DNA of 64,000 bases from an uncultured Clostridia bacterium (lineage in GTDB: Bacteria > Bacillota > Clostridia > TANB77 > CAG-508), in contig CAPIEU010000003.1 of assembly GCA_948630815.1 (NCBI GenBank), positions 1-64,000 on the forward strand. Reading direction: 5' to 3'. Each line of letters starts with the position of its first letter. Positions within the stretch are counted from its first letter, which is position 1. Below are positions 36,714 through 44,820 of the stretch, piece by piece. The notes under the pieces are model-generated. The model was given only the letters and a program-made list of their open reading frames with translations. It searched no databases and had not been told where the DNA came from. The translations under genes were made by a program, and so were the position numbers.

Positions 36714-37403
36714 CTAGATATATATTCCTAAATAATACACCACTAATGATATTACATAATAAGCGCCATACATTATGACAAATTTTTTAATAAATTTAGA
36801 ATTTTGTTCTTCTCCACATAATGCTTTAGATGAAAAATATACAAGTATTATACTTACAACTGAACAAAAACTTGAAAATCTACTTGTTACTGGTGTTGCA
36901 TTAGAACTTATTAATGTAATTAAACTTACAACAGCTGCAAGTATAACTGGTATTTTAGCAATAGACATAGAACTAATAGTAGTTATTAATGATTTCTTAT
37001 TTTCTTTATTCATAAAATATACAATTCCTGATAAAACCAATACATTTACTACTGGTGCAATTGTATATTTTATTATTCTAAATATTCTTTCTACTGCTAA
37101 ACTTCCTGTCCAATATCTACTTGTTACAATTGGTACTATTACATCTACAAATTCTGCTATCATCCATATTGCTACAAATATTATAGCTATTTTAAATACT
37201 TTGTTTGTACTATCCTCTGCAATAGTTTTAATTGTTGCAAATGGATCTTTAAACATTGATTTAACAAAACCTGTTGCTTCTTTTGCATCATTTTTAATGT
37301 CTACATTTTTAATTGTGTCTTTTACTTGATTAACTGCTTCTACTGTCTCCTTTTTTAATTCTTCTGTGTTAACTGTTTGTTCTTGATTTTTGTTTTCTTC
37401 CAT
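36714..37403 (-). CDS. Yip1-like multi-spanning membrane protein
   Basis: A 229-residue protein with a charged 65-residue N-terminus rich in Lys and Glu, followed by five hydrophobic segments from about residue 72. The spacing and gentle hydrophobicity resemble bacterial Yip1/YIP1-domain proteins, whose function is unknown. It stands alone between pfkA and argS, with its own terminator. I cannot assign a role. Confidence 0.65.
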   Translation of the reverse strand: MEENKNQEQTVNTEELKKETVEAVNQVKDTIKNVDIKNDAKEATGFVKSMFKDPFATIKTIAEDSTNKVFKIAIIFVAIWMIAEFVDVIVPIVTSRYWTGSLAVERIFRIIKYTIAPVVNVLVLSGIVYFMNKENKKSLITTISSMSIAKIPVILAAVVSLITLISSNATPVTSRFSSFCSVVSIILVYFSSKALCGEEQNSKFIKKFVIMYGAYYVISLVVYYLGIYI

Positions 37404-37553
37404 AACTCATTCCCCTTTTATTTTTATATTTTATTATATGTTTATAATAAACCAAATATTATAATGTTTTTTTATTACAATTTAGCATTCTATTATCCTC
37501 ATTAGCATGAGGTATTAATACGTTACAGTTCAGCCTTAAATTAGTATCGAAAT

Positions 37554-37648
37554 AGTGACACATGAATGTAGCACTTTTTGTTTTTTGAACATTGAGAGAA
37601 AAACAAAAACGTCCTACATTCAGCAAGATGGAGCGGACTTTATAATTA
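37554..37648 (-). repeat. Dispersed hairpin repeat, family B copy 1
   Basis: Read on the minus strand it runs from the GCTCCATCTTGCTGAATGTAG type end, through TTTTTGTTTTTC and its complement AAAAACAAAAA, to a CATGTGTCACTA end. It occupies the gap between pfkA and the Yip1-like gene. Related copies are at 52097, 56606, 60612, 62053 (partial) and 63070. Confidence 0.7.
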
Positions 37649-37659
37649 CAAACTGAACA

Positions 37660-38796
37660 TTAATCCCCTAAACAAATCCCTATACTTCTTGCAGTTTTAA
37701 CTAAATCATGATCCATTGTTACTCTTCTTATATTACTTTCTTTAGTATTTCCAGAAACTGCTCCTATTTCTTTATTATCGCCAACAACATCTTCTAGTGA
37801 AACTGAATCAAGCTTTCCATCTTTTAATACAGCAAGAACCCCAAATTTTTCTTCTATTGCAAGCTGCATTGCTTTTGCACCATATTTTGTAGATAAAACT
37901 CTATCAAATGCTGTTGGTGTTCCTCCCCTTTGCATATATCCTAAAGTTGTATTTCTAGCTTCTAATCCAGTTAGTGCTTCTAATTCTTTTGCAACACGTA
38001 CTCCTGCGCCACCAAGTTTGGTATTATCAACGCCTTTACCATTATCACGTACACTTTCTACAGATATTTCTCCATCTTTAGGTGCTGCACCTTCTGCAAC
38101 AACAACAACACTAAATCTTTTTCCTTTATTAACTCTATCTTTTATTTTATCAGCAGCTTTGTTTATATCATATGGTATTTCTGGAATTAATGCAACATCT
38201 CCACCACCTGCAATAGCAGATTCAAGAGCAATCCAACCAGCATATCTTCCCATAACTTCTAAAACCATTATTCTATGATGTGTTTCTCCTGTTGTGTGAA
38301 GTCTATCTATTGCTTCTGCTGCAACAGATACAGCAGTATTATATCCAAATGTAATATCTGTACACGAAACATCATTATCTATTGTTTTTGGAACACCTAT
38401 AACATTTATTCCTTTTAATGATAAATCTCTTGCTGATTTCTGTGTTCCATCTCCACCAAGTGTAAATACACAATCAAACCCATCATCTTTTACATTTTGT
38501 ACACATTTATCAGACAAATCTTTATATACAACTTGTCCATTTTCTTCTACTTTATAGTTAAATACATTTGAATTAGTTGATGAACCTATAATAGAACCAC
38601 CTTTATGAAGAATTCCTGATGCAGTATTATATGTGTCTAATCGTACATAATCATTATTTAATAACCCCTTATATCCTTCTATAAATCCATAACATTCTAC
38701 TCCATTTTGTTCTGCTGTTTTAACTATTGCACGTATTACAGCATTAAAGCCTGAAACATCTCCACCATTTGCTAGTATTGCTACTTTTTTTACCAT
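37660..38796 (-). CDS. pfkA: 6-phosphofructokinase
   Basis: The committed step of glycolysis, phosphorylating fructose-6-phosphate. The 378-residue protein has LANGGDVSGFNAVIRAI, the nucleotide loop TLGGDGTQKSA (114-118 GGDGT), the catalytic VPKTIDND (136-142) and VMGRYAGWIAL. The combination is mixed: glycine in GGDGT fits ATP-dependent enzymes, whereas lysine in PKTIDND is the form shared with PPi-dependent ones, so the phosphoryl donor is not certain. A TTGTAA-16-TATAAT promoter lies just upstream, so it is probably monocistronic. Confidence 0.94.
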   Translation of the reverse strand: MVKKVAILANGGDVSGFNAVIRAIVKTAEQNGVECYGFIEGYKGLLNNDYVRLDTYNTASGILHKGGSIIGSSTNSNVFNYKVEENGQVVYKDLSDKCVQNVKDDGFDCVFTLGGDGTQKSARDLSLKGINVIGVPKTIDNDVSCTDITFGYNTAVSVAAEAIDRLHTTGETHHRIMVLEVMGRYAGWIALESAIAGGGDVALIPEIPYDINKAADKIKDRVNKGKRFSVVVVAEGAAPKDGEISVESVRDNGKGVDNTKLGGAGVRVAKELEALTGLEARNTTLGYMQRGGTPTAFDRVLSTKYGAKAMQLAIEEKFGVLAVLKDGKLDSVSLEDVVGDNKEIGAVSGNTKESNIRRVTMDHDLVKTARSIGICLGD

Positions 38797-38830
38797 AGTT
38801 TAACATCTCCTTTTTTAACTTAACATACTT

Positions 38831-38858
38831 ATTATATCAATAATATTAACTTTTACAA
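38831..38858 (-). promoter_or_regulatory. Probable pfkA promoter
   Basis: TTGTAA (38853-38858) and a perfect TATAAT (38831-38836) are 16 bases apart on the minus strand. The -10 ends 34 bases before the pfkA ATG. Confidence 0.6.
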
Positions 38859-38913
38859 TAGTTTTTTTAATTTTTTACATTTTTTTCGTTACAAGATAAT
38901 AAGTATAATAAAA

Positions 38914-38934
38914 TTGCAAACGTTGTAGGGCAAT
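38914..38934. repeat. Family A repeat remnant
   Basis: TTGCAAACGTTGTAGGGCAAT repeats the left flank and first bases of the family A copy at 9760-9780. Only this end is present, between the rhodanese and pfkA genes. Confidence 0.45.
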
Positions 38935-38972
38935 CAATTTATTTATAACAAACCATTATCTAATACTTTTCT

Positions 38973-39326
38973 CTAAATGTTGTCAATTCCTCCATCTAAC
39001 TCATACACATTTGTATAACCCATTTTCTTTAAACTACTTATAGCTTTTTTACTTCTTCCTCCACTTTGGCAATATACAATAATAAGCTGTTGTTTATCTT
39101 CAATTATTTTAGAAATTCTATTTTCTAATTCATAATATGGTATGCAAATAGCTCCATTCAAATGATATTCATTATATTCCCCAAAACTTCTTACATCTAT
39201 TAAAATTCCATTGTAAACATTTCTTAATAATTCTTTTGCTTCAACATATGTGACTAAATCATCACTCCTAAAAAACTTCATTTTTAAAACATTTCTTAAT
39301 GCTGTTTTAACTGTATTAAGTTTCAT
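38973..39326 (-). CDS. Rhodanese-domain sulfurtransferase
   Basis: A single-domain rhodanese of 117 residues. The active-site cysteine is in IVYCQSGGRSKKA, and the preceding ILIDVRSFGEYNEYHL and GAICIPYYEL are family motifs; the domain ends with GYTNVYELDGGID. The first 20 residues are basic and may be a membrane-proximal extension. It would carry sulfane sulfur to an unknown acceptor. It lies near the thioredoxin operon but is separated by a long intergenic region. Confidence 0.9.
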   Translation of the reverse strand: MKLNTVKTALRNVLKMKFFRSDDLVTYVEAKELLRNVYNGILIDVRSFGEYNEYHLNGAICIPYYELENRISKIIEDKQQLIIVYCQSGGRSKKAISSLKKMGYTNVYELDGGIDNI

Positions 39327-39635
39327 AATTATCCTTCCTTTTATTTTTCTAATTAAATTACTTTATATATAATATTAAACTACTGCATATTTTGTTAATA
39401 TTCACCTTATAAGATTATAACTAGTTTTATAGTATTAATTTATATATAGATTTAGTTATAGTTTTAACTATAATACTTAAGTTTTTCACATTATCATTAC
39501 TGTTTTGCTGTAATGTTACAAAACTTTCGTTTTGTTTCAATTTGATTACATTTTTTATTCGATTTTATGTCAAAGTCGTAATGTTATGTTTACATTATTG
39601 TTTACATTATTATTTTTTTGTCTAAAAATAGTTGA

Positions 39636-39702
39636 TGTGGATAATGTGGATAACTCTGTGAATAACTATTTTAAGCCACTTTTTAGTCACAATTTATTCA
39701 CA
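39636..39702. promoter_or_regulatory. Cluster of four DnaA boxes
   Basis: Two back-to-back TGTGGATAA 9-mers (39636-39644 and 39645-39653) are followed by TGTGAATAA (39657-39665) and an opposite-facing TTATTCACA (39694-39702). All match the DnaA box TTATNCACA on one or other strand. Flanking genes all point the same way, so this is not clearly an origin; DnaA titration or regulation is also possible. Confidence 0.6.
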
Positions 39703-39837
39703 TTGTCTAGTAGTGAATTTTTCTATAAATTTATTTACATTTTTTTCTAAAAATTATGTTACATATTTTTTGGTTTAAAAAAACAAAAGCAGATTTTTAT
39801 AAATTGCAAAAGTTTATGTTTATTGTAAATCTTATCT

Positions 39838-39863
39838 CACGGACGAGCAATGCTCACCCTACA
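39838..39863. repeat. Family A repeat, single arm (copy 5)
   Basis: A CACGGACGAGC...CACCCTACA arm related to the family A repeats lies between the DnaA-box cluster and the trxA terminator. Confidence 0.45.
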
Positions 39864-39905
39864 TTTTGGGCAATTTCTTAGAAGAGTTATAATCGATTTT
39901 TTCTA

Positions 39906-39952
39906 ATCAAATAAGAAGTAGCCTTAATAATAAAGGCTACTTCTTATTTGAT
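39906..39952 (-). terminator. Long hairpin at the end of trxA
   Basis: Two 20-base perfect arms (39906-39925 and 39933-39952) flank a 7-base loop. The trxA stop codon (39944-39946) lies inside the stem. There is no long T-run after the stem, so it may work as an RNA-stabilising 3' hairpin as much as a terminator. Confidence 0.6.
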
Positions 39953-40255
39953 CATTTCTAGTATTTCTTCTTTACTTTTTACTCCAACTGTTTGATTAAC
40001 TAATTTACCATTATTAATTACTACAAGAGTTGGTATACTCATTATACTAAAAGACTTTGCTAATTCTTGTTCTTCATCTACATTTATCTTTCCTACTTTT
40101 ACTCTTCCTTCAACCTCTTGTGCAACAGCATCTATAATTGGTGATACCATTTTACAAGGTCCACACCAACTTGCCCAGAAATCTAATAATACTGGTACAT
40201 TTGATTTTGAAACCTCTTCTTCAAAATTTTTACTTGTAATTTTTATCACTGACAT
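39944..40255 (-). CDS. trxA: Thioredoxin
   Basis: A 103-residue thioredoxin with the classical active site FWASWCGPCKMV and cis-proline in MSIPTLVV. It reduces cytoplasmic disulfides, and by family precedent passes electrons to the CcdA membrane protein encoded two genes upstream. The start at 40255 is set by GGAG 8 bases upstream. The gene overlaps none but begins 14 bases after the TlpA-like stop. With trxB, ccdA and the TlpA-like gene it makes a complete redox relay. Confidence 0.97.
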   Translation of the reverse strand: MSVIKITSKNFEEEVSKSNVPVLLDFWASWCGPCKMVSPIIDAVAQEVEGRVKVGKINVDEEQELAKSFSIMSIPTLVVINNGKLVNQTVGVKSKEEILEMIK

Positions 40256-40269
40256 CTTCATTTCTCCTT

Positions 40270-40824
40270 TCATATTATACTATTTATATTTTTTTGTAAA
40301 GTTTCTAAATTAATCATACCTTGATGTATACGACTAATTTGAAAATCTTTATTTATAAACATAGTTATTGGATAACCTGTTATTTTATAGGTAGTTATAG
40401 CACTTCCATTTATATCATAATATATAGAAAATGTATATCCTTGCTCAGTTATATATTTATTAGCTACATCTTTATCATCCTCTATTGTTGAATTTACCAT
40501 TAAAAATACAACTTCATCTTTATATTGATTATACAATTCCTCAAAATATTTCATTTCTACTTTACAATATCCACACCAAGTGGTCCAAAAATTTATTACT
40601 ATTGGTTTTCCTTTAAATGCTGATAGCTTTACCACTTCACCTTTATCATTATATACACTAAAATCCTTTGCTTGATTTGAAATAGTTTCTTGTGATTTTA
40701 TATTTTCTTTTTGTATTTCCTCATTTTGTATTTTAGCATTTAAAATTGTATATACTCTACTTATACCAATCATTACTAAAATAAAAATTATAACAATTAT
40801 TATATATTTTAGCTTCTTATCCAT
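40270..40824 (-). CDS. Membrane-anchored TlpA/ResA-like thiol-disulfide oxidoreductase
   Basis: A 184-residue protein with an N-terminal membrane anchor (about 6-26) and an extracellular thioredoxin-like domain. The active site is FWTTWCGYCKVEMKYF (CGYC), with the AhpC/TSA-type SAFKGKPIVINFWTTW before it and the cis-proline in GYPITMF. It probably receives electrons from CcdA and reduces exported thiols. It is directly after ccdA in the operon. Confidence 0.92.
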   Translation of the reverse strand: MDKKLKYIIIVIIFILVMIGISRVYTILNAKIQNEEIQKENIKSQETISNQAKDFSVYNDKGEVVKLSAFKGKPIVINFWTTWCGYCKVEMKYFEELYNQYKDEVVFLMVNSTIEDDKDVANKYITEQGYTFSIYYDINGSAITTYKITGYPITMFINKDFQISRIHQGMINLETLQKNINSII

Positions 40825-40836
40825 ATATTAATTCTC

Positions 40837-41511
40837 CTATATACTTAGTAAAGATAAAAAATATCTAATATACCCTATTATCATTAATATTCCAATTACT
40901 ATCAAGATTATTCCACATATTTTATTAATTATCTCATAATGTGCTTTTATAAAGTCAAAAGCTGTTTTTAATTTATGAATTAAAAGTGCACTTATCAAAA
41001 ATGGAATAGCAAGACCTAATGAAAAACATAATAACATAAAAGTTCCTTCTATCACATGGTTTGCAGTAGCAGCTAACATTAAAGCACTTCCAAGAAATGT
41101 TCCTACACATGGTGTCCATGTTATTGAAAAAATAATGCCTAATACTAAAGAGCTTATAAAATTTAGATCTTTTGTTTTTGCTTTCATTCCACTTTTTGTA
41201 TTGTTTAGTATTTTTATATTTAAAATCCCCATAAAATTTAATCCAAATAATATCATAATACTTCCAAAAACCATTTGAAGAATTTGATTATATTGTTTTA
41301 ACATAACACCAATACTACTTGCAAATATTCCTAACAAAACAAAAACAATTGTAAAACCTAATATAAACCCTATTGCATTTTTTATTGTCTGCCCTTTGTT
41401 GTTTGCAATTTCTCCACCTGCAAAATAAGATATGTATATTGGTAACATTGGTAATAAACAAGGAGAAATAAAAGTAATAATCCCCTCCAAAAAAGACATA
41501 ATATATTCCAT
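40837..41511 (-). CDS. CcdA-type thiol-disulfide transport protein
   Basis: A 224-residue membrane protein with six helices. The paired cysteines are in FISPCLLPMLPIYISYFAGG and TWTPCVGTFLGSALML, matching the CcdA/DsbD central domain that carries electrons from cytoplasmic thioredoxin across the membrane. It follows trxB and precedes the TlpA-like acceptor and trxA, which explains the flow NADPH to TrxB to TrxA to CcdA to TlpA. AAGG lies 5 bases before the start. Confidence 0.94.
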   Translation of the reverse strand: MEYIMSFLEGIITFISPCLLPMLPIYISYFAGGEIANNKGQTIKNAIGFILGFTIVFVLLGIFASSIGVMLKQYNQILQMVFGSIMILFGLNFMGILNIKILNNTKSGMKAKTKDLNFISSLVLGIIFSITWTPCVGTFLGSALMLAATANHVIEGTFMLLCFSLGLAIPFLISALLIHKLKTAFDFIKAHYEIINKICGIILIVIGILMIIGYIRYFLSLLSI

Positions 41512-41541
41512 ATTTTCCTTCTTTCATAACAATTTATTTTT

Positions 41542-42415
41542 TTACATAGCACGTAAATGCTTTATTACACTTAATCCTGCAATTGCTCCTTCATACACTG
41601 CTTTAGAAATTTGTAAAAGTCCGCCTATACAGTCTCCACAAGCAAATATACCGTGGTACATTTGTTGCCATATTTTCATCTACAATAATATTATTCTCTT
41701 TTATTATAACTCCTAATTTTCTTGCTAAATCTGTACTAGATGCTACACCTACTGCTACAAATAATCCTTCTGTATCTATTATTTTCCCATCTTTAAACTT
41801 TATTCCTGTTACTTTATCTTCTCCTATAATTTCTTCTATTTTTTCTTCCTTGATAGAAAAATCGTCATAATTAATGCCTCTATTCTCTACAAGAGTTTCT
41901 CCATTAGTTAATATTGATACAGATTTTACAACTGGAAGTAATGTATTCGCCTCCTCTAACGCATAATCTCCGCTTCCTAGTATACTTACATCTCTATTTC
42001 TATAAAAGAAAGCGTCACAAACTGCACAATAACTTACACCTTTACCTTCAAATTCTTTTATACCTCTTATATTTGGTGTTTTCCTACTTGCACCTGTTGC
42101 AAGTATAATACATTTTGCTTCAAACTTATTATTTCTTGTTTTAACTATATAATTATTATCTCCAAACTCTAGCCCAACAACCTCGTCTGTTTCTACATTT
42201 ATTCCAAGTCTTTTAGCTTGATTAATCCCATTTAGTAAAAGTTCTTTTCCTAATATAGTATTCGTAAAACCATAATAATTATCAATACTTTTAGTCTTTT
42301 CTAATGCACCACCATCTTTACCTATAATAAGTACATTAAAACCAGCTCTTTTAACATATAGACCAGCTGATATTCCTGCTGGTCCTTTTCCTATAATAAT
42401 AGAATCATATAACAT
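41542..42415 (-). CDS. trxB: Thioredoxin reductase, +1 frameshift at CGG
   Basis: This FAD enzyme reduces thioredoxin. It begins YDSIIIGKGPAGISAGLY (FAD site), has the redox pair CAVC (Cys130, Cys133) in GVSYCAVCDAFF, and the pyridine-nucleotide motif ILGSGDYALEEA. After MATNVP the frame meets CGG (41651-41653) and runs 15 unrelated codons to a stop. Skipping the C gives CCA-GGT-ATA-TTT, continuing GIFACGDCIGGLLQIS and VYEGAIAGLSVIKH, the conserved second FAD motif and C-terminus. The corrected gene is 291 codons (290 residues), ending at TAA 41542-41544. Without the shift the FAD site would be incomplete. It starts at 42415 with GGAGG 5 bases upstream, and heads the redox operon. Confidence 0.92.
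41650..41653 (-). other. Putative +1 recoding site CGGT in trxB
   Basis: The context is GTA CCA C GGT ATA TTT on the minus strand. The restored glycine is the highly conserved Gly of the NVPGIFACGD motif in thioredoxin reductases, so the reading of GGT is well supported. Confidence 0.65.
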
Positions 42416-42511
42416 ACTTTCCTCCAACCTCTTCATAAAGCCATAATTACTGACATTAAAATTTAAAAAAATATTTGTTTGATAGAAAATAAACTGTTTT
42501 CTATATATAAT

Positions 42512-42838
42512 TTATATCGCAATAAATATTACTCCTAAAACTATAAGACATACTCCACATATTTTCTTTTTTGATATCTTTTCGTTTAGTAATTTATGGC
42601 TAATAATTAATGTCCATATATACGTAACAGCTGTCAATGGTAACACAACTGAATAATCTAAATATTTTAATATATATATATTAAGTAATGCTGCTATTAA
42701 ATATAGTAATCCACCAATATAAATATTCCTATCTTTTAAAAGTTTTATTATACTTCCTGCAGCAGATGCTTTCTTTAAAAATAAGGACGCGAAAGCTCCC
42801 ATAAGGGTCATAATTAATAGTATTCCATAATATATCAT
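42512..42838 (-). CDS. Small multidrug-resistance-type membrane protein (subunit A)
   Basis: A 108-residue protein with four hydrophobic helices, in the EamA/SMR size class. It has GAFASLFLKKA near the N-terminus and LDYSVVLPLTAVTYIWTLI in the middle. Its ATG overlaps the stop of the second small transporter by 4 bases. Adjacent two-gene SMR-like pairs, such as ArnE/ArnF, form heterodimers that flip lipid-linked sugars; I infer a similar role from the neighbouring GT-C-like gene and glycan module. Confidence 0.8.
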   Translation of the reverse strand: MIYYGILLIMTLMGAFASLFLKKASAAGSIIKLLKDRNIYIGGLLYLIAALLNIYILKYLDYSVVLPLTAVTYIWTLIISHKLLNEKISKKKICGVCLIVLGVIFIAI

Positions 42839-43176
42839 TTCTCATCACCACCACCAATTAAAAATACTCCAACTGTTACAATAATTATTCCAATTATTTT
42901 AGGTATTGTTATAGTTTCCTTTAACACTACACCCGCTATTATAATGGTTAAGACATAGTTTAAACTTAATACTGGTTGTAATACTGATAGTTCTCCAAAT
43001 CGATATGCATAAATCATTACCAATGCTCCTATTCCATATAGTGCAAAACCAATAAATAGATAAACTAAATTTTCAATTCCAGATAGTTTCCAAAATAGCT
43101 GTCCTAAACATGCACATATTGAAGATATAACCATCAATATAATACCTTTTTTATTTTTCCTTAACGATTCTATCAC
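42835..43176 (-). CDS. Small multidrug-resistance-type membrane protein (subunit B)
   Basis: A 113-residue, four-helix partner of the downstream gene. Helix 1 includes ISSICACLGQLFWKLSG and helix 3 includes LSVLQPVLSLNYVLTIII, aligned with the EmrE/EamA pattern. The start overlaps the upstream GT-C-like gene by 26 bases. The two genes probably make one heterodimeric carrier or flippase. No conserved EmrE Glu14 equivalent is seen in helix 1, which argues against simple drug/proton antiport. Confidence 0.8.
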   Translation of the reverse strand: MIESLRKNKKGIILMVISSICACLGQLFWKLSGIENLVYLFIGFALYGIGALVMIYAYRFGELSVLQPVLSLNYVLTIIIAGVVLKETITIPKIIGIIIVTVGVFLIGGGDEK

Positions 43177-44776
43177 TTTCTTTCACCTCTACATTCTTTG
43201 TGTTTTCATATATTGTTATACAGATTATCAAGAACCCTATAATATATTCTGGGAAATAATACATAAAGTAACTTGCTGGTGCTGTTAAAAATACTAGTCC
43301 AGATTTTGCAATCAATGATATACACATTATTGCAACTAACCAATTTCTCTTAAACAAATTCATTATTCCAATAAATAATATTATAAGTAGCACTGGTATA
43401 AAATTCCAAAATACCACCTTCATGAATTGATTTTGTTCTCCAGTTCTTACATTTTCTCCATTCAAAAATGATTCTATATTTATTTTTAAATTTTTAAATA
43501 TAGGCTTCATACCATTATGTTTACTGCAAAATTCTTCTATAAAATTATTATTTTCTTTTCCTGCTATGTGATTTAAAAATCTATTTTCAACTTGTGGAAT
43601 AACTTTACCATCCATTCCTGAACTCGCAAAAAAAGTTGCAAATCTGGCTTTTATAAAACTTATAGGATTTTTCAATATGATTTTTATATAGCTTTTTGTT
43701 GTATTTGATAAATTATCTTTATAATCATCTCGTATTAATCTTCCATTCCAATACGATGGAGTCTCAGTGTAACTTGGATTTTGTTTTATTAACTCAATAT
43801 CCATCACTTTGTCTATCGCTTCTAAATCTTTATCAGTAACATTTATGTCCTCTTGTAACATATTCGATAAAGGATTTACATATACTAATAACGAATAGCT
43901 TTTGTCTTCATTTTCTTTAAATACTTTATTAAATCCAATATATGATACTATCATTGAGATAAAAAAGATTCCAGCAATTTTTAATGCAATATTCAGTTTT
44001 TTATAGCCAAATCCTATAATTAATGGTGCAAAAATTATAAATACTAATCCTTCACTTCGCCATAAAACCATAATTACTGATGTCAAAATTAAAAGCAATA
44101 TTTGTTTTATAGAAAATGAATTGTTTTCTATATGTTTAAATAATATCATAGCAAAAAATAGTAATGTAATATACGAATACATTGGCAATCGTAATATATA
44201 CAAATTGTTTGCTATTACTGATGGTATAAGTAGCAGAACATAAAAAATTATATTAAACGTTCTTTTATTATAAATGGTTTCTATTTTCATTTGTATATAT
44301 GCAACTATTAAACTTATAAATATTATTTGTAATACTACAATACTTATAACACTTGGAAATATTAGTAGTGCTATCCCATAATAAAGTTGTGTAATAACAG
44401 ATTGCCACATAAATATACTATAATTCTCAGTATACTCTATAACATACATTTCATCCCAAACTATGTGTCCTGGCCACATTACTAATAGCACTATAAACAT
44501 AACCAAAAAGTATATACAAAAATGTTTAATAAAAATTAAAGCATTTTTGTCTTTGTTTTTCAATTTTATAATAAATTCTATAATAGCATTCCATATTAGT
44601 AGTAAAAATATTGTGTATACTACAAAAATTATTATAAAAAGTTTATTATTTAATTTATCTTGTAAGCTCATCCCATTATTAAAAGCAATTGGTTCGCAAA
44701 TACTATATGATATTATTAATGAAATCAATGTTAAACCTAAAACAATGCTTAGTTTTTTTATTATATCTTTTCTCAT
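43151..44776 (-). CDS. GT-C-like polytopic membrane protein (DUF6020-like)
   Basis: A 541-residue protein with about 11-12 membrane helices. The first large loop has VMWPGHIVWDEMYVIEYTEN, which resembles the acidic catalytic loop of GT-C lipid-sugar-dependent glycosyltransferases, and the same region is characteristic of uncharacterised DUF6020-like proteins. It is followed by two SMR-type genes overlapping its end. It probably transfers a sugar from a polyprenyl carrier outside the membrane, but the function is inferred. Confidence 0.65.
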   Translation of the reverse strand: MRKDIIKKLSIVLGLTLISLIISYSICEPIAFNNGMSLQDKLNNKLFIIIFVVYTIFLLLIWNAIIEFIIKLKNKDKNALIFIKHFCIYFLVMFIVLLVMWPGHIVWDEMYVIEYTENYSIFMWQSVITQLYYGIALLIFPSVISIVVLQIIFISLIVAYIQMKIETIYNKRTFNIIFYVLLLIPSVIANNLYILRLPMYSYITLLFFAMILFKHIENNSFSIKQILLLILTSVIMVLWRSEGLVFIIFAPLIIGFGYKKLNIALKIAGIFFISMIVSYIGFNKVFKENEDKSYSLLVYVNPLSNMLQEDINVTDKDLEAIDKVMDIELIKQNPSYTETPSYWNGRLIRDDYKDNLSNTTKSYIKIILKNPISFIKARFATFFASSGMDGKVIPQVENRFLNHIAGKENNNFIEEFCSKHNGMKPIFKNLKINIESFLNGENVRTGEQNQFMKVVFWNFIPVLLIILFIGIMNLFKRNWLVAIMCISLIAKSGLVFLTAPASYFMYYFPEYIIGFLIICITIYENTKNVEVKESDRIVKEK

Positions 44777-44820
44777 ATACTTCCTCTTTTTAATTATATA
44801 TTCACAAGTCTTTATATCAT

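Larger units (their letters stand above)
39327..39943. other. 617-base gene-free stretch with DnaA boxes
   Basis: This AT-rich gap holds tandem DnaA boxes (39636-39702), direct repeats of TTTACATTATT at about 39589-39612, a family A arm (39838-39863) and the trxA terminator hairpin (39906-39952). A plus-strand frame at 39532-39750 has no ribosome binding site and low-complexity content, so I do not call it a gene. Confidence 0.6.

Noticed and set aside
39532..39750. Plus-strand 72-codon frame in the DnaA-box region
   Set aside because: It has no ribosome binding site, its translation is Phe/Leu-rich low complexity, and it is antisense to the surrounding transcription.
39327..39943. Chromosomal replication origin
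   Set aside because: DnaA boxes are present, but there is no gene-orientation switch and no dnaA, dnaN or rpmH nearby. I record only a DnaA-box cluster.
41315..41527. A 70-codon frame overlapping ccdA
   Set aside because: It is another frame of the ccdA region, with aromatic- and Cys-rich nonsense sequence, while ccdA itself has conserved motifs.
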